Of a stretch of DNA of 64,000 nucleotides, positions 16,714 to 25,418 are shown one piece after another. Position 1 is the stretch's first letter, and the number at the start of each line of letters is the position of its first letter. Made by a program: the position numbers and the translations under genes. A model generated the notes under the pieces. The model was not told where the DNA came from. It ran no database searches and was given only the letters and a program-made list of their open reading frames with translations. Source of the stretch: Sphingobium sp. (GTDB lineage: Bacteria > Pseudomonadota > Alphaproteobacteria > Sphingomonadales > Sphingomonadaceae); contig NZ_QFOA01000009.1 of the NCBI RefSeq assembly GCF_003248505.1, positions 1-64,000 on the forward strand, in the 5' to 3' direction.

Positions 16714-17438
16714 GGGTTCATATCCTCGATAAGGCATTGCAGGGCGCGCCAGCATTCCGCCTTCGCCGTCGGCTGCCCCAGCAGCAGGCGCGGATGGAAT
16801 GTGGCAATGGCAAGCACAGTGCCGCCACGATGGTTAAAGTCGCGTAAACTATTGGTTGCGTCGTTTCCGCTCGTCGGCAACAGCGCACGGGCTGTCCGGT
16901 CGCCCAACAGCAGCAGGCGGCGAGGACGCGCCGCTGCGACATGTGCACGCATACGCTCTGCCGCTCTTTCCAGATCGGCTGCCTCGACCATGCCGCCGGG
17001 AGGGCGCGCGAAGAAGAGGGACGCGATGTGGGTGCCGTACCGGTCCAGCCCGATCGCGCGGAGCATTGCGTCGAACAGGAGGCCCGCGCGTTCGGACAAG
17101 AGAATACCGGCGTCGCTATCGGCCGGATCGGGCATGTCGGTGACGATCATCAGAGGTGCATCGACTTGTACGGACGGGTAGATCGGACGCGACGGCCAGC
17201 GGCGCTCGATATGGCCGGGGTCCTGCGCCAGCCATGCCACGAAGGATGAAAGGTCGCCCGGTATCGCCGCTTCAGGGGTGCCGGTTGGCGATGCAACAGG
17301 CGCGGGCATATCGGGATTTGCGGGGCGCAGCCAGTTGGTCGGCGCCTCCGCCACGGCGCTTTCCACGCCGGCCAGCTGCCACCACGCCAGATAGGCGTCG
17401 GCGACCAGCGCCACTTTGTCCTGCCCTGAGCCCCGCAT
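16710..17438 (-). CDS. Uracil-DNA glycosylase superfamily protein with divergent motifs
   Basis: A 242-residue protein of the uracil-DNA glycosylase fold (family 4-like). The region DMPDPADSDAGILLSERAGLLFDAML aligns in pattern with the motif 1 loop GEAPGxxExxxGxPFVGxAG, but the Gly-Glu-Ala-Pro core and Pro-Phe-Val are changed. Near the C terminus TFHPRLLLG resembles the HPS/HPA loop. No clear four-cysteine iron-sulphur set is visible. I prefer ATG 17438, preceded by AAGGG at a spacing of 8; ATG 17486 adds 16 non-conserved residues. It is the first gene of the run UDG-slt-moaB-radical SAM. Activity on uracil is uncertain. Confidence 0.7.
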   Translation of the reverse strand: MRGSGQDKVALVADAYLAWWQLAGVESAVAEAPTNWLRPANPDMPAPVASPTGTPEAAIPGDLSSFVAWLAQDPGHIERRWPSRPIYPSVQVDAPLMIVTDMPDPADSDAGILLSERAGLLFDAMLRAIGLDRYGTHIASLFFARPPGGMVEAADLERAAERMRAHVAAARPRRLLLLGDRTARALLPTSGNDATNSLRDFNHRGGTVLAIATFHPRLLLGQPTAKAECWRALQCLIEDMNP

Positions 17439-17569
17439 CGTGTTTCCCTTGGGCCAGAGGTTGACGAGGGGGTCAAGCTGCTTCATCGCCTTGAATGGTC
17501 AATTGTTGGTTGAATGCGGCGATCGGAAGCCATGGGGTGCAGCCCACCGAGCCGCCTGAGGAGAGACGA

Positions 17570-19222
17570 ATGAGCGAACGGGAATCGATGCCCTATGACA
17601 TCGTGATTGTCGGCGGAGGCCCGGCGGGTCTGTCTGCGGCGATCAGGGCCAAGCAGCTGGCGAACGAAGCGGGCCAGGAACTCGCGGTCTGCGTTCTCGA
17701 AAAAGGCTCCGAGATTGGGGCCCATATCCTGTCGGGCGCGGTGATCGACCCCAAGGCATTGGACGAATTGCTGCCCGAATGGCGCGACATGGGCTGTCCG
17801 CTGGCTGACGTTCCGGTAACCGACAACCGCCACTGGTTCCTGACGAAAAGCGGCAAGATGAGCATGCCGCATCTGATCACGCCGGGCTGGATGCACAACA
17901 AGGGCACCTATACCGGATCGCTCGGCAATCTTTGTCGCTGGCTGGCCGAACAGGCCGAGGGTCTTGGCGTCGAAATCTTTCCCGGATTCGCTGCGGCGGA
18001 AATTCTCTATCATGAGGATGGCAGTGTGAAGGGCGTCGCGACCGGCGACATGGGCATCGACCGCGAAGGCAATCGCAAGGGCGATTATCAGCCGGGGCTG
18101 GAGCTTCACGCCCGCTACACCTTCTTCGCCGAAGGCGCGCGCGGTCACCTGACCAAGATATTGAAGCGCCAGTTTGCGCTCGACGCCGACAGCGAGCCGC
18201 AGGTCTATGGCCTTGGCATGAAGGAATTGTGGGACATCGATCCCGCAAAGCATCAGCCGGGCCTCGTTATTCACACGCAAGGCTGGCCGCTGACGGATGC
18301 CTATGGCGGCGGCTTCCTTTACCATCAGGCGAACGGGCAGGTCGCACTGGGCTTCGTCGTGGGCCTTGGCTACCGCAATCCCCACCTCTATCCGTTCGAG
18401 GAATTTCAGCGCTGGAAGCAGCATCCCGCGATCCGGCACTATCTGGAGGGCGGTCGCCGGGTTTCCTACGGCGCGCGTGCGATCAACGAGGGTGGCTGGC
18501 AGTCCATTCCGACGCTGGCCTTCCCCGGCGGCGCGCTCATCGGCTGTGCGGCGGGCTTCGTCAACGTACCCCGCATCAAGGGTACGCATACCGCGATGAA
18601 GTCGGGGATGCTGGCGGCCGAAGCTGCGTTCGCCGCCGTACAGGCGGATCGGTCGGGCGATATCCTGTCCGACTACGAACCGGCAGTGCGGTCGAGCTGG
18701 ATCGACAGCGAGCTGCAACTGGTCAAGAATGCAGAACCTTTGCTGGCCCGGTTCGGCAATACGCTGGGCACCGTACTCGCCGGTATCGACATGTGGATGC
18801 GCACGCTCAAAATCGGGTTGCCCTTCACGATGAAGCACAAGCCCGACAATGAGAAGATCTGGCGCAAGGACGCGTGCGAGAAGATCGCCTATCCCAAGCC
18901 CGATGGTGTCATCAGCTTCGACCGGCTTTCGTCGGTATTCCTTAGCAACACCAATCATGAGGAGGACCAGCCGGTCCATCTCCAGCTGAAGGACCCGGAC
19001 GTTCCGATCGCCTACAACCTGCCTCTTTATGATGAGCCGGCGCAACGTTATTGTCCGGCGGGCGTCTATGAAGTGGTCGGTGAGGAAGAGGGCAATCCCC
19101 GCTTCCAGATCAACGCGCAGAACTGCGTCCATTGCAAGACGTGCGACATCAAGGACCCGACCCAGAACATCAACTGGGTCGTTCCCGAAGGCGGCGGAGG
19201 ACCGAACTATCCCAACATGTAG
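17570..19222 (+). CDS. Electron transfer flavoprotein-ubiquinone oxidoreductase
   Basis: A 550-residue membrane-associated flavoprotein that passes electrons from ETF (fatty-acid, amino-acid and one-carbon dehydrogenases) to ubiquinone. The N terminus has the FAD motif GGGPAGLSAA (about residues 15-24); the C terminus has four cysteines for a 4Fe-4S cluster in CPAGVYE and NCVHCKTCDIKDP, followed by NINWVVPEGGGGPNYPNM. The ATG is preceded by GAGGAGAG at good spacing. The etfAB genes are not in the window. The stop codon TAG supplies part of the ribosome-binding site (AGG) of the next gene. Confidence 0.96.
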   Translation: MSERESMPYDIVIVGGGPAGLSAAIRAKQLANEAGQELAVCVLEKGSEIGAHILSGAVIDPKALDELLPEWRDMGCPLADVPVTDNRHWFLTKSGKMSMPHLITPGWMHNKGTYTGSLGNLCRWLAEQAEGLGVEIFPGFAAAEILYHEDGSVKGVATGDMGIDREGNRKGDYQPGLELHARYTFFAEGARGHLTKILKRQFALDADSEPQVYGLGMKELWDIDPAKHQPGLVIHTQGWPLTDAYGGGFLYHQANGQVALGFVVGLGYRNPHLYPFEEFQRWKQHPAIRHYLEGGRRVSYGARAINEGGWQSIPTLAFPGGALIGCAAGFVNVPRIKGTHTAMKSGMLAAEAAFAAVQADRSGDILSDYEPAVRSSWIDSELQLVKNAEPLLARFGNTLGTVLAGIDMWMRTLKIGLPFTMKHKPDNEKIWRKDACEKIAYPKPDGVISFDRLSSVFLSNTNHEEDQPVHLQLKDPDVPIAYNLPLYDEPAQRYCPAGVYEVVGEEEGNPRFQINAQNCVHCKTCDIKDPTQNINWVVPEGGGGPNYPNM

Positions 19223-19229
19223 GTGCCTG

Positions 19230-20861
19230 TTGATCCTGCCCGCCGCGATGCTGCTGGCTCCTGCGGGGGCCGGCGCATCGGTGGATCGGGAAAGCGCCCT
19301 TCACGCCTATGCCAGGGCGCGGTTCGCTGACGGGGAGGGGGCGCTCGGCCTGGCGGGCGAAAGCTATCGTGAAGCGTTGCGGCAGGACCCGTCGCGGCTG
19401 GAGATCGCGCGGCGTTCCTATGTGCAGGGGCTGGAAAGCGGCGACCGGGCGCTGGCTCTGCGGTCTGCCGCGTTGCTCGACGGAGCGGGCATGTTGCCGC
19501 GCGATGGAACGCTGTTGCTGATGGGCGACGCGCTGCTCCGCAAGGACTGGAGCGGCGCATCGGCGCTGGTCGACCGGATGACGACGGAGGGCAACTTCGC
19601 CTTTCTTGCGCCTATCGTGCGAAGCTGGATTGCGGTTGGGGAGGGGCGCTACGCTCCGCCCGTGATCGATGCCAAGGATCGCTTTGCGGCACTGGGATCG
19701 CGCTATGTCGATGAACATGCGGCGTTGCAGGCGGCGATGAAAGGCGATGTGGCGGTTGCCGTGCCCATGATGCGCCGCGCGCTTGCGATGCGGGGGCGGG
19801 ACGGCGGACCGATGCGCATCGCCTTTGCAGCGCAGCTTGCGGCGAAGGGTGCGAAGGCGGAGGCTCTGGCGCTCCTACCTGTGGGCGATCCAGATTTTGC
19901 GCAGGCGCGCTCGGCCATCGAAAAAGGGCAGGTGAAGGTCCGCCCGATCACGGCGGCACAGGGCTATGCCAGGTTGTTGGCGCGCATGGCTGTCGACATC
20001 GCGTCCGATCCGGCGGGCGCGACGCTGGGACTGCGGCTGGCGCGAATGGCAACCTTCGCCGATCCCGAAGGCGCGGAAGGCCATATTCTCTCCGCCCGGC
20101 TGCTGACCGGGCAGGGGCACGGCGCCGCCGCCGCCGCAGGAGCGCGGCAGGTTCCCGCCGATAGCTGGTACGCGGCCTTCGCTGGCGCCGAACTGATCGA
20201 CGCCCTGTCGGAAGCGGGGGACAAGGATGACGCGCTGACGCTTGCGAGGCAGCAGGCAGCCGAGCCGGGCGCGGGGCCGGAACGACAGGTGCGGTTGGGC
20301 CGCCTGCTCGCCGAACGGCGCGATTTCGATGGCGCGGCTGCGGCCTTCCGGGCCGCGCAGGCCAGCTTCGCGGCGGGGCAGGTACCATGGACGCTCCTCC
20401 TATTCGAAGGCAGCGCTCTTGAACAGGGCAAGCGCTGGGCAGAAGCGCGCAAGGTGTTGGAGCAAGCCGCCGCCGTCGCTCCCGATGAGCCGATGGTGCT
20501 CAATTATCTCGGCTACGCGCAGATCGAGCGTCGCGAAAATGTCGATACCGCTTTGGCGCTCATCAAGAAGGCAAGCGCGTTAAGGCCGGACGATCCCTCC
20601 ATCGCCGATTCGCTCGGCTGGGCGCAGTTCGTCACCGGCGATGTCACGTCCGCCCTGCCGTCTCTTGAACGGGCCGCCGAAGGTGCGCCAGCGGACGTCA
20701 CCATCAACGAGCATCTTGGAGACGCTCTCTGGACGGCGGGCCGCCGCTACGAGGCGCGCTATGCCTGGGCAGCAGCGTCGGTCTATGCCGAAGGGGACAT
20801 TGCGACGCGGCTTGCGGCCAAGCGCAAGGAAGGATTGAAGCCGGAATATGCCGCTCCCTGA
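19230..20861 (+). CDS. Exported tetratricopeptide-repeat protein
   Basis: A 543-residue protein with a signal-peptide-like start (LILPAAMLLAPAGAGA) and then helical TPR-type repeats through most of its length, clearest at about residues 380-510 (for example PMVLNYLGYAQIERRE and PSIADSLGWAQFVTGD). TPR arrays bind other proteins; the partner is unknown. I chose the TTG at 19230, six bases after AGG; ATG at 19248 is possible but would shorten the signal peptide. It follows the ETF-QO gene by 7 bases and overlaps ispE by 14. The size and repeat layout resemble outer-membrane-associated TPR proteins found next to ispE in sphingomonads, but I cannot assign a function. Confidence 0.8.
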   Translation: MILPAAMLLAPAGAGASVDRESALHAYARARFADGEGALGLAGESYREALRQDPSRLEIARRSYVQGLESGDRALALRSAALLDGAGMLPRDGTLLLMGDALLRKDWSGASALVDRMTTEGNFAFLAPIVRSWIAVGEGRYAPPVIDAKDRFAALGSRYVDEHAALQAAMKGDVAVAVPMMRRALAMRGRDGGPMRIAFAAQLAAKGAKAEALALLPVGDPDFAQARSAIEKGQVKVRPITAAQGYARLLARMAVDIASDPAGATLGLRLARMATFADPEGAEGHILSARLLTGQGHGAAAAAGARQVPADSWYAAFAGAELIDALSEAGDKDDALTLARQQAAEPGAGPERQVRLGRLLAERRDFDGAAAAFRAAQASFAAGQVPWTLLLFEGSALEQGKRWAEARKVLEQAAAVAPDEPMVLNYLGYAQIERRENVDTALALIKKASALRPDDPSIADSLGWAQFVTGDVTSALPSLERAAEGAPADVTINEHLGDALWTAGRRYEARYAWAAASVYAEGDIATRLAAKRKEGLKPEYAAP

Positions 20862-21729
20862 CATGGACGCAGGCGTCGCGCCCGTCGTCGAAACCGCCTA
20901 TGCAAAGATCAATGTCGCGCTGCACGTTCGGGCGCGGCGGGCCGATGGCTATCACGCGCTGGAAAGCCTTTTCGTATTTGCGGACGATGGCGACCGGATC
21001 GCCACCACCGAAAATGAAGACGGCGCGATCGACCTGACGATCGACGGACCGTTCGCTCAAGGGCTCGACGCCGGACCTTCCAATCTGGTGGTTCGCGCCG
21101 CGCGCGCCCTGCAATCCTATCTCGGCACGGACAGGGGCGCTGCCCTCCGTCTTACCAAGACGCTGCCGGTCGCGTCGGGGATCGGTGGCGGCTCGGCGGA
21201 TGCTGCGGCCACGCTGCGCCTGTTGATGCGGCTGTGGGACGCGCGGATCGGGCGGGATGAACTGGCAGCGCTGGCGCTCGATCTGGGATCGGACGTGCCC
21301 GCCTGCCTCGACAGCGTCACGCAGATGGTGACCGGTCGGGGAGAAACGCTGCTGGCCCACCATGTCGATGGATTGGAAGGGATGCCCATGCTGCTGGTCA
21401 ATCCCGGCGTGGCGCTGTCGACGGCGGCGGTCTTTGCCGGTTGGGACCGGGAGGATAAGGGCGCGCTCGACGGCAGCAGCCTCGATGCACTGATCGCACA
21501 TGGACGCAACGATCTGGAGCTTCCTGCGCGCCGCATCGCGCCGGTTATCGGGGACGTCCTCCTGGCCCTGGGCGAAGCCGAAGGGGTGCGCATGGCGCGC
21601 ATGTCCGGGTCTGGCGCGACCTGTTTCGCGCTGTTCGATGAACCTGCCGCGATGGCGGCAGCAGCGGCGAGGTTGCGCGTGGCGCATCGCGACTGGTGGA
21701 TCATGGAAACGGGAGTGCGCGGCGCGTGA
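20848..21729 (+). CDS. ispE: 4-diphosphocytidyl-2-C-methyl-D-erythritol kinase
   Basis: A 293-residue GHMP-family kinase that phosphorylates CDP-ME in the non-mevalonate isoprenoid pathway. AYAKINVALHVRARRADGYH near the N terminus is the substrate-binding motif, and the ATP loop reads PVASGIGGGSADAAATL (about residues 107-123). A third GHMP motif, MSGSGATCFALF, is near the C terminus. ATG 20848 overlaps the TPR gene; ATG 20863, just past that stop, is an equally possible start. Confidence 0.96.
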   Translation: MPLPDMDAGVAPVVETAYAKINVALHVRARRADGYHALESLFVFADDGDRIATTENEDGAIDLTIDGPFAQGLDAGPSNLVVRAARALQSYLGTDRGAALRLTKTLPVASGIGGGSADAAATLRLLMRLWDARIGRDELAALALDLGSDVPACLDSVTQMVTGRGETLLAHHVDGLEGMPMLLVNPGVALSTAAVFAGWDREDKGALDGSSLDALIAHGRNDLELPARRIAPVIGDVLLALGEAEGVRMARMSGSGATCFALFDEPAAMAAAAARLRVAHRDWWIMETGVRGA

Positions 21730-22442
21730 GCGAGGCTTTTGTTCGGATCGATGGCGGTACCGAGGATATTCTGATCGTTGGGGACCACGCCTCTGCGCGA
21801 GTGCCCGATGACATCGACCTCGGCATGGACGAAGCCTTGCTTCGCGAACATATCGCCGTCGACATCGGGGTGGCGGAAGTGAGCCGCCTGCTCGCAAAGC
21901 GGCTGGAATGCACTGCGATCCTGGGCGGGATATCCCGCCTCGTCATCGACCTCAACCGCGACGAGGACGCGCCTGGCCTGATGCCGCTGACAAGCGACGG
22001 TCATGCCATTCCCGGGAATCGCGACGCCGATACTGACGCACGGATGCGACGTTTCTATCGCCCCTATCACGCCGAAATTGCCAGCGCGCTGAATGGCATG
22101 TCCGCGCCGTTCATACTGTCGGTGCACAGTTTCACGCCGCGCCTGATGTCCGACCCCCGGCAGCAACGCCCGTGGGAAATCGGTATCCTCTACAATCGGG
22201 ACGATCGGGCAGCGCGCATTGCCATTCCCCTGCTCGAAGAAGCGGGGCTGATCGTCGGCGACCAGCAACCCTATTCGGGCCAGTTGCTCAACGCGACGAT
22301 GAACCGCCACGCCGAAGCGAACGGTATCCCGTATCTCGGCATCGAGATGCGGCAGGATCTGGTCGGCGATGCGGCGGGGCAGGCGCGTTTCGCCGATCTG
22401 CTTTGCCCCATCGCCCTTGCCTGCCGGAGCGCGCTTTCATGA
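21726..22442 (+). CDS. N-formylglutamate amidohydrolase family protein
   Basis: A 238-residue hydrolase of the HutG/N-formylglutamate deformylase family. Visible features are GDHASARVPDD near residue 20, DIGVAEVSRLLAKRL, the arginine-rich segment SRLVIDLNRDED and HSFTPRL near the middle, which match the metal-dependent amidohydrolase pattern. No histidine-utilisation genes are nearby, so a role in His catabolism is not supported by context; the substrate is open. The GTG start overlaps the ispE stop, and the stop overlaps the next ATG. Confidence 0.87.
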   Translation: MSEAFVRIDGGTEDILIVGDHASARVPDDIDLGMDEALLREHIAVDIGVAEVSRLLAKRLECTAILGGISRLVIDLNRDEDAPGLMPLTSDGHAIPGNRDADTDARMRRFYRPYHAEIASALNGMSAPFILSVHSFTPRLMSDPRQQRPWEIGILYNRDDRAARIAIPLLEEAGLIVGDQQPYSGQLLNATMNRHAEANGIPYLGIEMRQDLVGDAAGQARFADLLCPIALACRSALS

Positions 22443-22786
22443 GGAGAATGTGGGGATGGGCCGTTCTGCTGATCCTTTCCGGCTGCGACCGGGGCGCGGC
22501 CGATGGGCCGGGTGGGGCGCAGGGCGCTGGCACGGGCGATCTGGTCGAATGTCGCGTGGCAGGGCGATGGGCGCGCGATTGCGGTGCGGAGCGGGACGGT
22601 AATCTGCTGACGCTCCGCCACCCGGACGGTGGGTTCCGGCGGCTGCGTATCCTCTCCGACGGGCGGGGGCTGGAGGCAGCCGACGGATCGGAAGCCGCCA
22701 GGATCAAGATCGTCGACGGTCAGCGGATCGAAGTGACGGTGGGAGCCGACGCCTATCGCCTGCCCGCTCAGATCGCGAAGCGATGA
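22439..22786 (+). CDS. Small predicted lipoprotein of unknown function
   Basis: A 115-residue protein that I do not recognise. It starts MRRMWGWAVLLILSGCDRG, a lipoprotein signal with lipobox LSGC and mature Cys16. The rest is a Gly/Asp/Arg-rich stretch with a further pair of cysteines (VECRVAGRWARDCG) and probable beta-strand content (NLLTLRHPDGGFRRLRIL). The ATG overlaps the previous stop (ATGA), and the stop overlaps the next ATG, so it is made in a fixed ratio with its neighbours. Overlaps on both sides support it being a real gene. Confidence 0.8.
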   Translation: MRRMWGWAVLLILSGCDRGAADGPGGAQGAGTGDLVECRVAGRWARDCGAERDGNLLTLRHPDGGFRRLRILSDGRGLEAADGSEAARIKIVDGQRIEVTVGADAYRLPAQIAKR

Positions 22787-24177
22787 TGGAGGGCGGGCCG
22801 GTCCTGACCGCCGCGCAGATGCGATCCGCCGAGCAGGCGGCCTTCGACGGCGGGATCGAACCTTACGCCCTGATGGAAAGAGCGGGCGCGGGCGCTGCGG
22901 AGATCGTCTGGCGGGCGGGGCACGGGCGCGACACGTTGATCCTGTGCGGCCCGGGAAACAATGGCGGCGACGGATTCGTGATCGCCCGATTGCTACGCGA
23001 ACGCGGTGTGCCGGTGCGGATTGCAGCGCTGGCGGAAAGCCGCACCGATTCGGCCCGACGCGCTCGCGCGGCGTGGGGCGGCCCGGTCGAGGACATAATG
23101 ACCGCGACCCCGGCGACGCAGATTGTCGATGCGCTGTTCGGCACCGGTCTGGCGCGGGGGCTGGACACCCCGGTTGCCGAGCGGCTGCGCGCATTGGTGG
23201 AGGGCGCTTCCTTCTCTCATGCGATCGATCTGCCGAGCGGGGTGGATACCGATAGCGGCGCGATCTTGTCGACCGTACCCCGCTACAATGGATGCATCGC
23301 GCTGGGCGCGTTCAAGCCGGCGCATCTGCTCTATCCCGCAGCGGATCGAAGCGGACGGTTGACGCTCGTCGATCTGGATATTCCCCTGCCATCGACCGTT
23401 GGGCGGCTCAGTCCCCCCAGGCTGGAGCGTCCCGGTTTCGATGCCCATAAATATAGCCGCGGGCTGGTTGTCGTCATCGGGGGCAGCATGGCGGGCGCCA
23501 GCCATCTTGCGGCCACCGCAGCGGCGCATTCCGGAGCCGGAGCGGTGCGCCTTCTGGCGCCGGGCGGTGGCATGGCCGTGCCCCATGCGATCATCCAGTG
23601 TCATGTGGGTCGGCCGGAGGCCTTGCCCGATGAGCTCGCCGACGACCGGATCGGAGCACTGCTGGTGGGGCCGGGCCTGGGTCTCGACCGGGATGCTCGT
23701 GCCCGGCTGGCGGCAGCGCTCGGCGCGGGGCTGCCCATGGTGCTGGATGCCGATGCGCTCGGCTGGCTGGCGCAGGATAGGCAGGCGATCGTGCCGCCCG
23801 GCTGTATTCTCACTCCCCATGAAGGCGAGTTTCGCAGGCTCTTCGGCGACGGGGAAGGCAGCAAGATCGACCGCGCGCTGGCGGCGGCGCGGCGGGTGGG
23901 ATCGGTCGTGGTCTACAAGGGCCCCGATACCGTCATCGCCGGCCCAGACGGTCGCGCCATGGTCGCCAGCGGCGGTTCGGCTTGGCTGTCGACCGCCGGG
24001 ACGGGCGATGTTCTCGCGGGCCTTGCTGCCGGGCGACTGGCGGTACGGGGCGATCCGTTTCGCGCAGCCTGCGAAGCGGTGTGGTTGCATGGAGAGGCGG
24101 CGCGGCGTTGCGGCGCGGCATTCGTCGCGGATGATTTGCTCCGTGCGCTGCCAGCGGCTATCGCCGCGCGATTGTGA
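22783..24177 (+). CDS. nnrDE: Bifunctional NAD(P)HX epimerase / ADP-dependent NAD(P)HX dehydratase
   Basis: A 464-residue fusion of the two NAD(P)HX repair activities, which restore hydrated NADH and NADPH. The N-terminal YjeF_N epimerase domain (about 1-210) contains GPGNNGGDGFVIARLL; the C-terminal ribokinase-like dehydratase domain (about 225-460) contains VVIGGSMAGASHLAA, LVGPGLG, LTPHEGEFRRLFG and the catalytic loop STAGTGDVLAGLAAG. Length and order match the standard fusion. ATG overlaps the lipoprotein stop; the stop overlaps the GTG of the following methyltransferase. Confidence 0.95.
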   Translation: MMEGGPVLTAAQMRSAEQAAFDGGIEPYALMERAGAGAAEIVWRAGHGRDTLILCGPGNNGGDGFVIARLLRERGVPVRIAALAESRTDSARRARAAWGGPVEDIMTATPATQIVDALFGTGLARGLDTPVAERLRALVEGASFSHAIDLPSGVDTDSGAILSTVPRYNGCIALGAFKPAHLLYPAADRSGRLTLVDLDIPLPSTVGRLSPPRLERPGFDAHKYSRGLVVVIGGSMAGASHLAATAAAHSGAGAVRLLAPGGGMAVPHAIIQCHVGRPEALPDELADDRIGALLVGPGLGLDRDARARLAAALGAGLPMVLDADALGWLAQDRQAIVPPGCILTPHEGEFRRLFGDGEGSKIDRALAAARRVGSVVVYKGPDTVIAGPDGRAMVASGGSAWLSTAGTGDVLAGLAAGRLAVRGDPFRAACEAVWLHGEAARRCGAAFVADDLLRALPAAIAARL

Positions 24178-25376
24178 GCGACACCGAAGTAGACAGCATC
24201 ATCCGCATTGCAGCGAAGGGCGACGGTGTCACCGCCGATGGCCGCCACTTCCCCCTGACCGCGCCCGGCGACCGTGTAGATCGCGATGGAGCTGTCCATT
24301 TCGGTGTCCACCATGCGACGCCGCCCTGCGTTCATTTCCCCGTATGCGGGGGATGTCGGCTGCAACATCTGGACGAGGAAAGCTATGCCGACTTCGTCAC
24401 AGGGCGCGTGATAGGCGCGCTGGCCGGGCAGGGAATCGCGCCGGGCGAAGTCCTGCCGCCTCACCTGTCGCCACCCCGCTCGCGCCGCCGCGCGGCCCTG
24501 CGCGCGGCTCGTTCGGGCAAGCGCGTCACGGTGGGTTTCGCCGAGGAAGGCAGCCATACGCTCATCGACCTGTCGATGTGCGACATCCTCCACCCGCGCC
24601 TGTTCGCATTGATCGGCCCGCTCCGTTCGCTGCTGGGTTCGATCCTGCCGGACCGTCGCGCCGCCCATGTGAAGATGTCGCTGATCGACCGGGGTATCGA
24701 CCTGTTGCTGGAGGGCGTCCGGGTCGATGGGCTTGCCGCAGACGAAGCTTTGGGCGATTTCGCGCGGACTCAAGGCCTTGCGCGGCTGACCATCGACGAG
24801 GGGGATGGGCCGCAGACTCGCTGGGAACCGGAGCCTGCGACGATTAGCTTCGATGCCGTCCCGATCGGATTTCCGCCCTTCGCCTTTCTGCAGGCGACAC
24901 AGGACGGAGAGGCGGCCCTCGTCCGCGCGGTGTGCGATGCCCTGCCGGCTGCCGGCGTTATCGCCGACCTGTTTTGCGGCCTCGGCACTTTCGCCCTGTC
25001 CGTGGGGTCGCGCCCGGTCTACGCGGCGGAGGGCGCGCGTGACGTGATCCTGTCGCTCAAGGCGGGGGCCGGCCGAGCGCAAAGGCGGCTCGTTGCGGAT
25101 CATCGCGATCTCTTCCGCCGCCCGCTGACGCCCGAAGAACTGGACCGATTTGCCGCCGTCATCCTCGATCCGCCGCGCGCGGGCGCGCGGGAGCAGGTGT
25201 TGCAACTGGCCCGCTCGCAGGTGCAGACCGTCGCCTATGTATCCTGCAATCCAGCCAGCTTCGCGCGCGACGCCGCGCATCTGATCGGGGCAGGCTATCG
25301 CCTAGACAGCGTGCAGCCCGTCGGCCAGTTCCGTTGGTCCACGCATGTCGAGCTGGTCGGTATATTCCGCCGATAA
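24174..25376 (+). CDS. Class I SAM-dependent RNA (uracil-C5) methyltransferase, RlmD/TrmA family
   Basis: A 400-residue enzyme that methylates C5 of a uridine in rRNA or tRNA. The N-terminal cysteine cluster CVHFPVCGGCRLQHL (about residues 44-58) binds 4Fe-4S in RlmD-type proteins. The Rossmann motif DLFCGLGTFAL lies near residue 265, and the active-site region has LDPPRAGA followed by SCNPASFARD, which holds the nucleophilic cysteine. Alphaproteobacteria usually have one such protein, so the exact target (U747 or U1939 of 23S) cannot be set. The GTG overlaps the previous stop. Confidence 0.92.
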   Translation: MSDTEVDSIIRIAAKGDGVTADGRHFPLTAPGDRVDRDGAVHFGVHHATPPCVHFPVCGGCRLQHLDEESYADFVTGRVIGALAGQGIAPGEVLPPHLSPPRSRRRAALRAARSGKRVTVGFAEEGSHTLIDLSMCDILHPRLFALIGPLRSLLGSILPDRRAAHVKMSLIDRGIDLLLEGVRVDGLAADEALGDFARTQGLARLTIDEGDGPQTRWEPEPATISFDAVPIGFPPFAFLQATQDGEAALVRAVCDALPAAGVIADLFCGLGTFALSVGSRPVYAAEGARDVILSLKAGAGRAQRRLVADHRDLFRRPLTPEELDRFAAVILDPPRAGAREQVLQLARSQVQTVAYVSCNPASFARDAAHLIGAGYRLDSVQPVGQFRWSTHVELVGIFRR

Positions 25377-25378
25377 GG

Positions 25379-25407
25379 AAAACCCCCGCCGCTTTGAAAA
25401 GCGACGG
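25379..25407 (-). terminator. Intrinsic terminator after ornithine decarboxylase
   Basis: Bases 25386-25395 pair with 25398-25407 (ten possible pairs including one G-T); minus-strand TTTT at 25382-25379 follows. It lies just beyond the decarboxylase stop and only three bases after the convergent methyltransferase stop. Confidence 0.75.
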
Positions 25408-25418
25408 AGGCGATGGAG

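Noticed and set aside
17483..19132. A 549-codon minus-strand frame opposite the ETF-ubiquinone oxidoreductase gene
   Set aside because: The plus-strand protein has complete FAD and iron-sulphur motifs; the antisense translation has none.
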